This document shows, piece after piece, positions 52,833 through 64,000 of a DNA stretch of 64,000 nucleotides. Positions within the stretch are counted from its first letter, which is position 1. Each line of letters begins with the position of its first letter. The position numbers were made by a program, and so were the translations under genes. The notes under the pieces were generated by a model that was not told the DNA's origin, did not search any database, and saw only the letters and a program-made list of their open reading frames with translations. Origin of the DNA: Gavia stellata (lineage: Eukaryota; Chordata; Aves; Gaviiformes; Gaviidae); assembly GCF_030936135.1 (NCBI RefSeq), contig NC_082610.1, positions 16,564,428 through 16,628,427 on the forward strand, in the 5' to 3' direction.

Positions 52833-52859
52833 GGTTCCCAGCCCAAGCCTGACACAGAG
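52727..52859 (-). other. SAA: SAA exon 2 including 27-base leader before the ATG
   Basis: The acceptor TTTTCTCACAG ends at 52860, so exon 2 carries 27 untranslated bases before the start codon at 52832. The longer open frame reading through this acceptor is not the protein start, because the signal peptide begins exactly at the Met at 52832. Confidence 0.8.
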
Positions 52860-53179
52860 CTGTGAGAAAATCAGAGAGAGGAGCAGTTCTGGAGCACCTT
52901 TGAGAGACTGCTGATACAGCATCCATCACACCCATAGCTGTGCCCAGGCGGCTGCCCCAGAGCTGATGGCTAGCCCAGGAACCCGCATCTCCCCCCGCAA
53001 GGACTGATGCCCTCTGTGCAACTGCAAGCTCAGCTAAGGACTCCGCAACAGAGGCAGATGGACGTGAGAAACTATCATGAGCACAGAGGAGCCCCACATG
53101 CTAAAGCATTAGTCCTGTTCCCGAATACCAGCTAAGAACACTGCACATACAGAGCTCACAAATTCAGAATATCACTCAC

Positions 53180-53218
53180 CACTGCAGAAAGGCAAAGCCA
53201 AAGGAGGAGATGGAGCTT
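53180..53218 (-). other. SAA: SAA non-coding exon 1
   Basis: A 5' UTR exon defined by the TATA box about 30 bases upstream and a donor (CAGTG then GTGAGTGA) after 53180. SAA genes typically have a short untranslated first exon and four exons in total, which matches. The start at about 53218 is inferred from TATA spacing. Confidence 0.65.
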
Positions 53219-53243
53219 GTCTTGTGTGCTCTCAGACTCAGGG

Positions 53244-53253
53244 TATTTATATA
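53244..53253 (-). promoter_or_regulatory. TATA box of SAA
   Basis: TATATAAATA on the minus strand, about 26-35 bases upstream of the inferred transcription start of the SAA leader exon. Confidence 0.75.
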
Positions 53254-53301
53254 CAATTCAAACCCCTCAAAAAAAGGAAATGGGAAAGGATACCCATGGC
53301 T

Positions 53302-53311
53302 GGGAATTCCC
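53302..53311. promoter_or_regulatory. NF-kB site of the SAA promoter
   Basis: GGGAATTCCC, a perfect palindromic kappa-B site, about 84-93 bases upstream of the inferred SAA start. Mammalian acute-phase SAA promoters carry a functional NF-kB site at about -90. Confidence 0.7.
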
Positions 53312-53385
53312 CCCCCCCTCCACTTCCAACACAGAAAACATTCCGGTAAGCCTGTCCTTGTCCTTACTGGAAGTTCATAGCTCCT

Positions 53386-53395
53386 GTTACACAAT
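53386..53395. promoter_or_regulatory. C/EBP-like site of the SAA promoter
   Basis: GTTACACAAT (ATTGTGTAAC on the minus strand), one step from the C/EBP dyad ATTGCGCAAT, about 168-177 bases upstream of the inferred start. Mammalian SAA promoters have a C/EBP site in the -160 to -185 range working with NF-kB. Confidence 0.5.
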
Positions 53396-53399
53396 TTTT

Positions 53400-56300
53400 T
53401 AGAAAGTGTGTGGTACTTCTTCAGCTGTCCACGGGACTATTTGTTCCTCATAACAAACAGGCTAGGAAACTGCCCCAAAGACTGAAGTGTGCTTGAAGTG
53501 TTACAGTTGGCTTAAGGGTGACACTTTTGTTCGGCTCTTGTGCTGGACAGAGCTCGGAGAAGGTGCCTGATCATCTGCACTGTATGTTGACGCACAAGGT
53601 TGGGTCTGTGTCTGTGCACAAGGATCAGTCAGCTGCGTTACCAGAATGGCTGCTGAGTGAAATTCCCATGTGTGCTGGGATGACAAGATGGATCCCAGAG
53701 TTGATGGAACGGAAAACATGAAGTGTTGCTCTTAACTCCATTGCAAAGTGAACCACATACACCTACATCCCTGCCGATAATGCTTTTAAGATAGCACACG
53801 CACATGCCGCCATAAGGAAGGCCTGAATGGTTTGTCCTGCCTTTTCTTGCTCTCACAGATCCTTCTCAAGGGACTTCCAGCCATCCTGCTGCAACAGCGG
53901 CTCCGTGGGGCTCAAGTGGGCTAAACTAAGGAGAGTTTTTGATGCAGCAGTAAACATTTTACCTAAGGGGAAGTTCAGATCCATGCAGCCACAACTCTGC
54001 TAGATGTCAAGATCGATGTATTAACTGTCAGGCCCTATTGGCATGGTTCATAGTTTGAGTACCCACTGTGCTCTCTCTGCTTAGGAGCCTGCTTGCTTCC
54101 CTTGGTTAACAACCGACACAACTGCTTCCCTTGCAGAAAGCTCTGGGTTTGAGTGCAGTTGCACTGCAGAATGAATGTGCAGAACACCTTCCCGTTGTGT
54201 GGTCTCACACATGATTTAACAAGTCTGAGAGAGCTTCTTTAAATTCTCTGCAGAAGAGGTATGTGTAGATGCTCCGTTCACAACTCTGTCACTTGAAACA
54301 ATTAGCCGCTGGAGCTGAAGGGCAGAGGCATGAGGCAAAAGAGGTGCAGTAACAAACTGAGCTAACGAAGTGCCAGCAGCTAACTTCCTTGCGCATCGCT
54401 GGACTTCAAACAAGGACTTAGCTTAAGGGGAAAAGAGACATTTTCCACAGGCAGGCCTGGAACGGCAGGACATACTCTCTAGTACACTGTATTGCTGAAT
54501 GGAACAATTTGAAATGAGAAACAACCCTAACCCAATGGACACAGACCCCTTGCAAAAAGCAGGGGCCAGGCACGTGATTTTGACCCCACTGCCTGTGAGC
54601 TTGGTGCAGTCTTAACAGCTCAGTTACTGCAGAGACTGGAGTGCTGTGTTTTGCTGCAACTCTGCTTACATCCTAGTGATGACGTATGCTCTTACAGTAC
54701 ACATCAGCTCAAGTGCCTTCTCTGCTGGCTGCAAGTAGCCCTGTCTGTCACCTTTTTGGTTTTGACTTACAGAACAGAGCATTGGCTTCAAAACTGACAC
54801 AAGGAACTGACACAAGAGCTCCGACATATTTGGACCATAGAGGATATTTATGTTTCACATTCTCCCCAAACCAAAATTTTCTGCAAAGAGCACAAATGTG
54901 GAGATAATTGCAAGAAGGTAGGCACTGGAAGGGATCTTCAGAAGATCTTGAATTGTATCCCTTTGACTTGTCTCTAAGAAGGAGGGCAGCAGCAGTGACA
55001 ACAATGCTGGAGCTCCTTACAGGAACTGAGATAAAGCACCAGCTTTGTGCTCCAGCAGGTAACAGCCTGAGCACTGCTTTCCCGTATCCTCCTGGCCTGC
55101 TTTCTGGGTCACAGCCCTTGGCCCACAGAAACAAGCTGCAGCCAAAACTGTTGCTTTTGCAACAGAAATAGGCAAGCTGCCTCTGAGTATGCAGAAGGGT
55201 TTGAATGGAATATTGCTTTCTGGCCTAGCACTAAAACACGGGCTGTGTGCGCACACTGGGTAAACATAACAGTTAGGGGTCCCAGGAGTCTGTTTTCTGG
55301 GTTTGTACACTCTGATAGCAAGATAAAAAACAACGTCAAATTGGTTGCCCTTTAATTCTAAATATCTATAAATGCAAGCTCCATTCTGCAAACATTCCGC
55401 AACCTAGGCGTTTTGCAATCTAAGTAAGTCTCAGATTGAGAAAGCAGATGAGGTGAATTCCCAGCTCAGGCACAATAATAGATGCAGTTATTTCTTATAC
55501 TGGGAAGTGACAGCACCTTATCTAAGTTTACCCGGGCAACAATCCACTTCAGGAATTTTGCCATGCCGCTGTATGGAATATTTACTAGCATTGGTCTCAG
55601 GCTTGTAGATGTGTAGAACAACTGCAAACTTGGCCCCTCTTCAAGAAACACACTATCTTAAATAAAACTGATTTCCCCATAGGTTTTGATGATGATTGTA
55701 ACAGTGAAATAATGTTTTGAGGCAGGTATGAGGCTTTTATATATTTGTGGAAAAAAACAAACCAAAACACAAACAAAAAAACCCCCACAGCTTCTATTTA
55801 AAGTTGCTCCAGGCAAAGCCCCCTTTATTCATCTCTGCTTTTCAAGGGTCCCCTCCACTAACAGTCAGTCACCAAAACCAAAGATGAGCTGCAGCTCATC
55901 TGCTCCAGCACAGGCTGGCTTAAACTCAGTGGTGTATGCTTAGTTGGCTGACAAGAGCTGGTAGGGGCTGTAGCTTTAGGATGAGGGCACTGCTCTGTAC
56001 AACTGTAACTTCTAAATAGAAGACCATTTCATTTCACAGTCCCTTCACCTTACCCGCAAGAGATGAAAACACTTGTATCAAGAATAGGAAACAGCGATTT
56101 TCCAACTCTTCTTTAGAGAGTAAGTTCTTCCTCTTTATTGACAGCCGTTAGTTGAAATCATCAACACAAGCTCACTTTAGACACCAAATCTGAATAAACA
56201 CTTCCCGTTGTTAGCTATATGACGGTCCTGACACAAAATTTTTAAAAAAAGCTCTGAATGGAAAGTTATGATCTATTGTAAAAAAAATCCAAAAGCCCCA

Positions 56301-57417
56301 ACCCTTAAAGTTAACCAAGTGTACAAAAACCCCACAGAAGTAAGAAAGAGACTGCTGCGTACACAAAATACACAGAGCAAATAAAGTGGGAGTGTTAGAT
56401 ACAGAGGTAAGCCAGGTACATTCTTGGAAAGCCCGCCAACTTCCTCTAAGGTAGGCAACACGAGTACTCAGCTAAAGCTGTACTACGTTCACACACTGTA
56501 TGAAAAGGAGTTAGTTAAGCGCAACAGCCACTGAGGTAGCAGCATGGCAGGTTAAGAGAAAGAGGCACCAACATCATCTGAGTTGTGTACCCTCACCACA
56601 CACTGCAGGTGCCTGGCTCCTATTCCAAGTCTTAGTGTAAGAGCATGGGGTGTTTCTGATAGAAGGATCTGTGCTATTTTCCATGTCAAAGTCTAAATCC
56701 CAAAAGATGTCAAGTTTTCTTTTTTAGAACTAGTTCGGTATTGGCTTTTCCGCAAGCAACACTATTAATAGGTGAATGCCTGCCACTAATTGTCTCACTG
56801 TAACTTCATTTCATCTAGTGAAGTAACCAACCCTCCACAATAAAGTCTTTCTTGCAATTAAGATTAAATAGTCAGACTGCACCTCTCAAAAGTCTGAAAG
56901 TTGTATTACTAAGTCCTATTTTGATGAAAATAAAAGCATTATTTTGCAGCACTACAAGTGCTGCAAGACTACATAAACATATGCTTTATAAAGAAATATT
57001 TTCAAGTAATTTCATTACAAAATTGTGGATTTTAATAAAATTTAGTTCCAATGCATGCGTTAATTTTTTGTGTAAACGACATTGGTGAAAATCAAGTATT
57101 GACCAGATGCAGTGGCCTTCTGCTAAAAATGTGAGAGTCTGACAGTGAAGAGGGCCAAAACTAAAAGCCTAAAAAGACACTTGTTCAAAGATGCAACAAG
57201 TGCAGAAAGAGTGCTTTCTATGCTACTATGGAACATAGTTCTGTAAATGAGAAAAAAATCCAACTGATTTTATGAATCTTCATATTCTAGCAGATATTTA
57301 AAAAGACTTCTTTCTTGACAACATCCATCTAACAATACTTATCTAAACCTTCAGCTCTTAAAAAGATTACTAAAATAAGACGTGCATTCCTCTCACTTTC
57401 CAAAATGTCGAAATTCA
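53400..57417. other. Intergenic region between SAA and HPS5
   Basis: No gene recognised. Short open frames on both strands lack splice context or family resemblance. AATAAA hexamers on the minus strand at 55824-55829 and 56134-56139 could serve an extended HPS5 3' UTR. Confidence 0.5.
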
Positions 57418-58563
57418 TTGTGGAACTACCAAAGTTTACCTGGACTTTAGTAAAGCTTTTGACAGACACCATTTCCCACAGCATTCTCCTGGAGAAACTG
57501 ACTGCTCATGGCTTAGATGGGTACACTCTTCACTGCCTAAAAAAACTGGCTGGACAGCCGGGCCCAAAGGGTTGTGGTGAATGGAGTTAAATCCAGTTGG
57601 TGGCTGGTCACAAGTCGTGTTCCCCAGGGCTCAGTATTGAGGCCGGTCTTGTTTAGTATCTTCATCAATGATCTGGACGAGGTGATCAAGTGCACCCTCA
57701 GTATGTTTGCAGACAACACCATCTCTGCTCAAGGGTAGGAAGGCTCTTCAGAGGGATCTGGACAGGCTGGATCGATGGGCTGAGGCCAATTGTATGAGAT
57801 TCAACAAGGCCAAGTGCCAGGTCCTGCACTTGGGTCACAACAACCTCACTGCAATGCTACAGGCTTGAGGACGAGTGGCTGGAAAACTGCCTGGTGGAAA
57901 AGGACCTGGGGGTGTTAGTCGACAGCCGGCTGAATGAGCCGGCAGTGTGCCCAGGTGGCCAATAGCATCCTGGCTTGTATTGGAAATAGGGTGGCCAGCA
58001 GGACAAGGGAAGTCATTGTGCCCCTGTACTCGGCACTGGTGAGGCCCCACCTCAAATACTGTGTTCAGTTTTGGGCCCCTCACTACAAGACAGACATTGA
58101 GGTGCTGGAGCACGTCTAAAGAAGAGCAACGGAGCTGGTGAAGGGTCTAGAGAACAAGTCCTATGAGAAGCAGCTGAGGGAGCTGGGGTTGTTTAGCCTG
58201 GGGAAGAAGAAGCTGAAGGGAGACCTTATTGCTCCCTACAACTACCTGAAAGGAGGTTGTAGCAAGGGGGGTGCTGGTCTCTTCTCCCAAGTAACAAGCG
58301 ATAGGACAAGAGGAAATGGCCTCAAGTTGCACCAGGGAAGGTTTAGATTGGGTATTAAGAAAAATTTGTTCACCAAAAGGATTGTGAACCACTGGAACAG
58401 GCTGCCCAGGGAGGTGGTGGAGTCACCATCCCTGGAGGTATTTAAAAGCCGTGTAGATGTGGCGCTTAGGGACATGGTTTAGTGGAAGACTTGACAGTGT
58501 TAGTTTTACGGTTGGACTCGATGATCTTAAGGGTCTTTTCCAATCTAAATGATTCTATGATTT
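57418..58563 (+). mobile_element. CR1 LINE, 5'-truncated, reverse transcriptase C-terminal part and 3' end
   Basis: Plus-strand remnant of CR1 ORF2, beginning at the reverse-transcriptase block YLDFSKAFD (here FTWTLVKLLTD by frame drift) and HSILLEKLTAHGLDGYTLH. It runs through [40 protein letters not shown] and ALRDMV to the CR1 3' end (GATTCTATGATTTT) at about 58563. At least two frame changes and stops break the ORF; the last 345 bases of coding sequence (58138-58482) remain open. No poly(A) tail or target duplication, as usual for CR1. It lies antisense to the HPS5 3' flank. Confidence 0.93.
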
Positions 58564-59269
58564 TAATTCCACTGTCCTGAGGTTTGTTGAAATATCATAA
58601 CCGATGTCTGTAGTCTTGTTGCACAAACAGATATGGGCAATTTAGAAGTATCCTGCTTATAGTTTAACAGTAAGATCATTTAACAAGTTCTTCCGTTAAT
58701 CAGCATTCTTAACCATTAATCCACTCCTGAAAAATACTTCCCTCCTGTTTTAAGACTTGACTCAATTAATGCATTTCAAATGGGCAAGACCAGTCGATAT
58801 AATTTAAGAGAAAAAAGTATCATAACAAGCACTTCTACAGTAACTTGAAAAAGTCCATGTCATTTACAGGAAAATTAGACAAGTATGGGCTTAGATATTT
58901 CCAAGGAATGGCTTCTCATGTTTGCAAACAAACAAAAAATTTTACACACGTAATTTAATACTTAGGGGCCCATATCCTCAACACTTAAGTCATACAGTCT
59001 TGGCAAATAAATTCAGGAGTTTTCATCTCAGAAATCTGTGAGATAAATACTGGATTGTTTTAAGTTCTAGAGTTCAAACCTCATCTCCAAAGGAATAAGG
59101 AAGAACCGTCAGCAGTTCCCAGTCAGACACCTGCCAGATGGAGACTGGCTCAATATAATTGAACTTTCAGACAGGAGTTCATTTCTTTAAGAACCTGTTA
59201 AGCTTAAGAGGCACTTTAATATACAATCGTTACAGTAAAAAATGTTCCCAAAGTTTTCCAAGTTGTTTT
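58564..59269 (-). other. Probable HPS5 3' UTR
   Basis: AT-rich, without recognised features, immediately past the HPS5 stop codon. An ATTAAA at 59215-59220 is 50 bases after the stop. Other AATAAA candidates lie beyond the CR1 at 56134-56139. Which is used cannot be decided from sequence. Confidence 0.35.
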
Positions 59270-61965
59270 CTATGCTTGCTGAGACCACAAAAACCGGTCA
59301 CACCTTTCCAACATGGACTGAATCAGCGCTCTGCAATTAAAGCAAAGGGGGGAGGAAAGTCAAACAGTAAAAAAGCTAGCAACAGAAAGAACAACGTTTT
59401 GGTTTGCTTTTTAAAGAAAAGTTTGTCAAAAGCGTTATTGTACTTCAGAAGTAACATCATGACATCACCCCACATGCCTTCTCTAGAAGGGATAGGCGAG
59501 ATCAGAGTCTGTGCAGCACTCAGCAAGACAGGTATCTCCTTCAGAGAATCTCCTTCACATACATCTTTAACGTACGATTTCCTGTTCCCTCATTTTCCAT
59601 TTTAAAATGCTTATATTGCACAATACATAGCTCTTAAATAATAGAAGAGCTTTCAGCTGAGCTTAAAATCCGAGGTAAAAATGTGAAGTATTTTATCGTT
59701 TTGTCAACTGAAAAGAAAGTTTAAAGCACCAAGATCCGAAATGAATAGGGTGCACACACGGATCTTCTGTTGACGTGTCATCTTACCTTTGCCTTTTCTC
59801 AGCAATTCTCAGTATCTCACAGACACCAGTAAATCTCTCAGACAATTCTAGTGTCAAGCCACACTCCTGCAAGAGAGGCAAGGCACGATTTGGGCCAATG
59901 GTCTTTGCCAGTAAGAGAGCTACGTTTTCCACAGTGATGCAGTCTGGGCAGCTCGGGCTACCATTGCTGACAGCATTCCCATTCTGTGGGCCATGGTGGT
60001 GGAAAGCTGTGCTGTGATTTTGTGCAAGACGCAGAAGAAACTTCCATTCTTCTATGGTCTCTGGAATGGAACCTAGATGTAAAATGAGTTTGTTACATTA
60101 TTTGTAAAACAAGGATTATTGTAAGCCTACTATTTTAAATATATCTGTACTTAAAAGAGAAGTTAGCTATTCTTAAATCTTCACAGAGAAAAACAGAAAA
60201 CCAAGCATTATCAACAAGCAAATTGTGTACAGAAGTGTACTGCCTTGACTGACTCAGTGTAAAGACTCAGTGGTGAACTACACACAAAGCTTCACAATAG
60301 TTCAGTATTTAAGGCTTTGGATTAAGTCAAGAGACAAAGAATTGTTTTGTCCATCTTAGAAGAAAATTCCCAGTAGCCCTAAATTCTGCCATGGAATACA
60401 ATGCTTTGCTAACTGTAACTTTGTGTGTGCACACATAGAGCGGGGGGAGTTTTGTGCTGTGCGGGGAGGCTAGCTATTCCTCTATCTACAACACCAAGTT
60501 TAGCTTTTACTCCCAACTGATAAACAACTCTACATTCTTGAACTTTTAAGCATTTTCTAGCACAGCTGATTTCACAAAGCACAGTGTGAAGATACAGGAG
60601 TGTAACACCCATTTATGTGTTTCAAAATGCTACACAACATACAGTTAGTGCTACCAAAACACTTTAAAAAAATAAAAGTTCAACTTAACTCTAGACAAAC
60701 TGAATCAGTATATAAGGGCAGTTCCTGTATTACAGAAGTATGTTTACACAGCTTAAGACTCACTAACCATCTTCTCCATTCAACAGGCTCAAATCATCCA
60801 AATGAGCAATATTAGTAAAGGCTTCTATTCTTCTATCCAGCTCCAGACAGAGGAAAAGATATCCAGGCCAAAATCTTGAATAAGAGAGTAGAGATTTCCA
60901 GGAATCAAATACTCAGTCTACACTGAAGTCCACAACAATTAAATGCTCATTTAAATAACAGTGAAGACAGAAGCAACGAAATTTCTTGAATGCCAGAAAT
61001 CACTGCAGAGCGGGGACACGGGGAATACCCCTTAGCCAAAAGGTGTATTTGGTACATTAAATTGGACACTCAATATTCATCCTCAAAACAGGAAAGGTTT
61101 TTAAATAAAACCTGTCCAAGTAAGGAGCAGATGGGTGTATACCATTTGTATCTTTTTTGGGTCAGAATACCAACCAACCAAGTACCAAGAATTACCAAGT
61201 TTTCTTCTTACCCATGGGATTTACAGATGTCAGCCATCTTCTCTTTTGTAACAAAATCAGCTGGGAGTTTAATCAAAAGCAGAATGAGCTGGCTGTAGCC
61301 CCAGGTAAACAAGTGAGATCGTGGCCTAGAAGATGAGAAATTCAGTTTTAAATCTTTAGGGGTTTTCTTCAGAACATTATGTTCTCTCTACAAGAAAGTC
61401 AGATGTATGAAAATAGAGAAGGAAAAATTAATGAAACACTACAGTCTCAGTAAAGCAGACACTTGGAAAAGCATTACAGATAAAGTTATTTAATCCTTTG
61501 GTTCCTTCTGCTGAACTCTGCAAGATGCAAAACGCTGGAAGGATTCAATGACATCCAAACTGTCATATAAAATCTAAGCCAAAAGCCTGCAGACCCATTA
61601 AAGCTTTTTGCTGCACTCAGGACCTTGGGTGAACCCTACTTTACCTGGGATTTCCTTCTGCATCCACAGTATTTGCCCTTTGTGGTGCATCATGAGAAAC
61701 TGCCAAGCACAACCAATCCAGTCGTACAGATTCAGGCTGCAAAAGAGATCTAAGGAGAGATGACCTAGAAAACAAAACACACAGGAAAAAAACATAACAG
61801 TTTTAAATATACCACATATGGAGAAGTAGAGATTGTGTGCAGAAAAAAAATCACCCCAAAATATGGATATAAAATTAAATATAGGAAAGCCTAGAACTAT
61901 TTATGTCTCTAGAAACTGAGGGAACCACAGAAAACCATCAAGTTTGTAGGTTGGGTTCTCCCAGC

Positions 61966-61997
<32 letters not shown>

Positions 61998-62767
61998 TAA
62001 ATGCTGTCTGACCTTGGTATACTGAACTGAAGGCACAGGAACTAAAATAGTCTCATTTAAAATATTATTTAGGAAAAAACTTAAACCCAGCATCTATTCT
62101 AACAAAAACCCCACGGTCTGAGAGACCAACTAAAACTGGCCAAATGAATTGGAATCTAATGCTAAACAACACCAAGCAGATAGATACAGAAACAGTAAAA
62201 AAAGCCCCCAAAAACCAAAACCAAAAAAACTCCACACAGCTACATGATGAAGAGAGCAGACAGATTAAAAAGATTCTATATTCCCTTTACCTTTTATCCT
62301 CTGGCTTTGATTTCATCAGACTATCTAAATATGCTAAGAAGTGAGCTGGATCATTCCTGCAAAGCTGTTTGATATCAGAAGGCAAAATAGAGGGGTGGAA
62401 CTTGATCAAGGGCCGAAGAGCTGTTTCCCCAAATTTTTCATAAAGCCTGGAAAGAGAGGATAAAAACTATTTTCAGTACCATACAGCAAAATTATCATTT
62501 TTCCAAGTTCTCTTGCAAGTTCAAGATAGTACTGAAAGGTGACCTCTCTGAAAGATTCCCAGAAAGCTTCCTGAAATGTTAAGTGAACCAATTTCCACTA
62601 GCAAGTTAACAGCACTGAAGAAGAGAAGGACTTGGCCACAAACCTTTGAGCATGTACCAGTAACAGTGGGCTATCATCCCAAGGCCCCAGGTCATGTAGC
62701 TGTTTCAGTATTTTCAACATATCTTCATTTTCCATTGCTAAAGCCACTGGACTGTGACAAGTTAGTT
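59270..62767 (-). CDS. HPS5: HPS5 (BLOC-2 subunit), C-terminal seven coding exons
   Basis: HPS5 forms BLOC-2 with HPS3 and HPS6, which directs cargo to melanosomes, platelet dense granules and other lysosome-related organelles; loss causes Hermansky-Pudlak syndrome type 5 in humans. Exons in order: 62644-62767, 62291-62446, 61645-61749, 61212-61325, 60768-60874, 59787-60072 and 59270-59330. They join in phase and encode about 316 residues of a protein near 1,130. Recognisable human-like blocks are [99 protein letters not shown], and the C-terminus [20 protein letters not shown]-type block ending [10 protein letters not shown]. Two donors are weaker than consensus (GTTTGT after the first exon listed, GTTAGT after 60768). 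Upstream exons lie off the right edge. Confidence 0.94.
61966..61992 (+). repeat. Poly(T) homopolymer in HPS5 intron
   Basis: A run of 27 T in the intron between HPS5 exons 62291-62446 and 61645-61749 (poly-A in the transcript sense). It is not next to any recognised element. Confidence 0.8.
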
Positions 62768-64000
62768 CTGAAATAAATCAGCACACAAGTTACAAGATAT
62801 GGGCAAGGTTTTTCTTCTTAACACACACATAGCGTAAAGACAAAAATTGTTCCTGCTGTTAGCTAGAGAGTTCCATGAAAGTAGGCATAAGTGAACAGAT
62901 CCTACTTGTTCCTTTCATAGAAATCAACATCACTAAGCTGTGCTTACAGGAAATTACAGTTACAAAATTATACAATTAAGGCATGGAATAATATTCTTGA
63001 TATATTTTACTTTTCTTTACAGACTTCTAAGGAGGCAATTTTTCTCTCATGTGAAAAGAGATAGCCCACTGCAGGACATACGGCTTGCTGAATATAATGC
63101 AGATCTGCATCACTTTTTATATATTACAACTTGTTTCTATTAATAAAAACTTCAGCTTGGACACTGACTTCACAGAATGCAGAACTTAACACGAACCTTG
63201 ATCCTGAGGAAATGCGATTACTAATCTACAGGCACAAGTACAGCCCAACTGAAGACAAACTGGGAACGCATGCATTACTTTCACTTCGAGGGTTCTCAGA
63301 ACCCAAACAGTGAACAGATTCCCAGAAACCCAAATACCAGATACCAACCCTCAAAGCAAGATTCTGTTATTTGACTACTCTCTGTTGGTGCCAAATCAAT
63401 GCTAAGACTTTAATTCACTCTTAAAAGAAATGCATAAAGCAGAAGCTGAATGCAGAGAACAGATGAAGTTGTGTTTTCCAATATAATCAGGAAGCTTTGG
63501 TTCAAGGCTAATGAGGCATCAAAAGATCAGAAAGGATTTCTGTGGAAAAAGGAAGTCTGATGTGATCACAAGCCACTCATTTGCACGGAACCATCTATTC
63601 CATTCAGTTTTGTTTCACATGAACCACATTTCTCTACAAGTCGAATCTTCTGTTTCCAGCGCAAATACCGAAACCCCTCCCCTAGCTTTTACCTTGTTTC
63701 TATAGACATATGATTCTAATTAAGATGCTTTTGCTCTTTGAAGCACATATATTTGTTTTTAAATAGATCTGGTCTGTAATCACTACAGTGTTCAACCAAC
63801 AAGCGCCACGTAAATTAAAAGGTTCAGAATGGCAAAGCGGGGCGAGGGAAGGAACAGTCTCTCCAAGGAGCCTGCAGTTTTTCACAAGTTAGCCGTTGGG
63901 GGAAAAACAACCAACCAATCAACCCAACAACAGAACAAAAACTCCCCCACGCCAACCATCCTCCCCCTCCCACACTACACCTGCAGAAGGAAAATTTGCA
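62768..64000 (-). other. HPS5 intron to window edge, no exon recognised
   Basis: AT-rich DNA upstream of the first HPS5 exon I can place. The exon at 62644-62767 begins with two bases that complete a split codon, so another exon must lie further upstream. I saw none with a convincing family match before 64000. Confidence 0.5.

Noticed and set aside
52437-52922. A 161-codon minus-strand frame containing the SAA signal peptide
   Set aside because: It reads through the SAA exon 2 acceptor on one side and the donor on the other; the real coding exon is only 52727-52832.
54748-55134. A 128-codon minus-strand frame between SAA and HPS5
   Set aside because: No family resemblance, no splice logic, and overlapping frames on both strands; likely chance.
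63041-63110. An open minus-strand segment upstream of the first visible HPS5 exon
   Set aside because: It lacks a clear acceptor and donor, and its peptide does not resemble the HPS5 sequence I remember for that position.

Overview
The window looks like a bird nuclear chromosome. It carries two copies of the CR1 LINE, the dominant repeat of avian genomes, and protein sequences close to the chicken versions of known genes. It also packs into 64 kb a conserved gene block that is spread over several hundred kb in mammals. No bacterial, viral or organelle genes were recognised.

Five protein-coding genes were reconstructed exon by exon from splice sites, reading phase and protein similarity. All lie on the minus strand. 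From left to right they are: the 5' half of SERGEF (exons 1-7, 3432-10443; later exons lie off the left edge or were not recognised); complete TPH1, the serotonin-synthesis enzyme (13042-25833); complete SAAL1 (12 exons, 42835-51194); a complete serum amyloid A gene (51673-53218 including its TATA-driven leader exon); and the last seven coding exons of HPS5 (59270-62767, with the 5' part off the right edge). The order SERGEF-TPH1-SAAL1-SAA-HPS5 matches human 11p15.1. CpG islands mark the SERGEF, TPH1 and SAAL1 promoters. SAA instead has a TATA box with NF-kB and C/EBP-like sites at acute-phase spacing.

The gaps are as follows. 10.4-13.0 kb holds the SERGEF CpG island and the probable TPH1 3' UTR. 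26-41 kb is AT-rich intergenic DNA with one unexplained, well-formed exon candidate at 27.7-27.9 kb. 53.3-59.2 kb lies between SAA and HPS5 and contains a 5'-truncated CR1. A second CR1 fragment sits in a SAAL1 intron, about 32 bp from a splice acceptor.

The most interesting observation is that TPH1 appears to have a coding first exon in its CpG island. It would add about 30 residues, including an RRGGSL motif that resembles the regulated N-terminal RRGFSL site of TPH2. Mammalian TPH1 is usually annotated as starting in the next exon. Other points of interest are a probable GC-AG intron in SAAL1, a (TG)n tract next to the acceptor of its last exon, the acute-phase promoter layout of SAA, and an SAA N-terminus that lacks the mammalian amyloid-core sequence.
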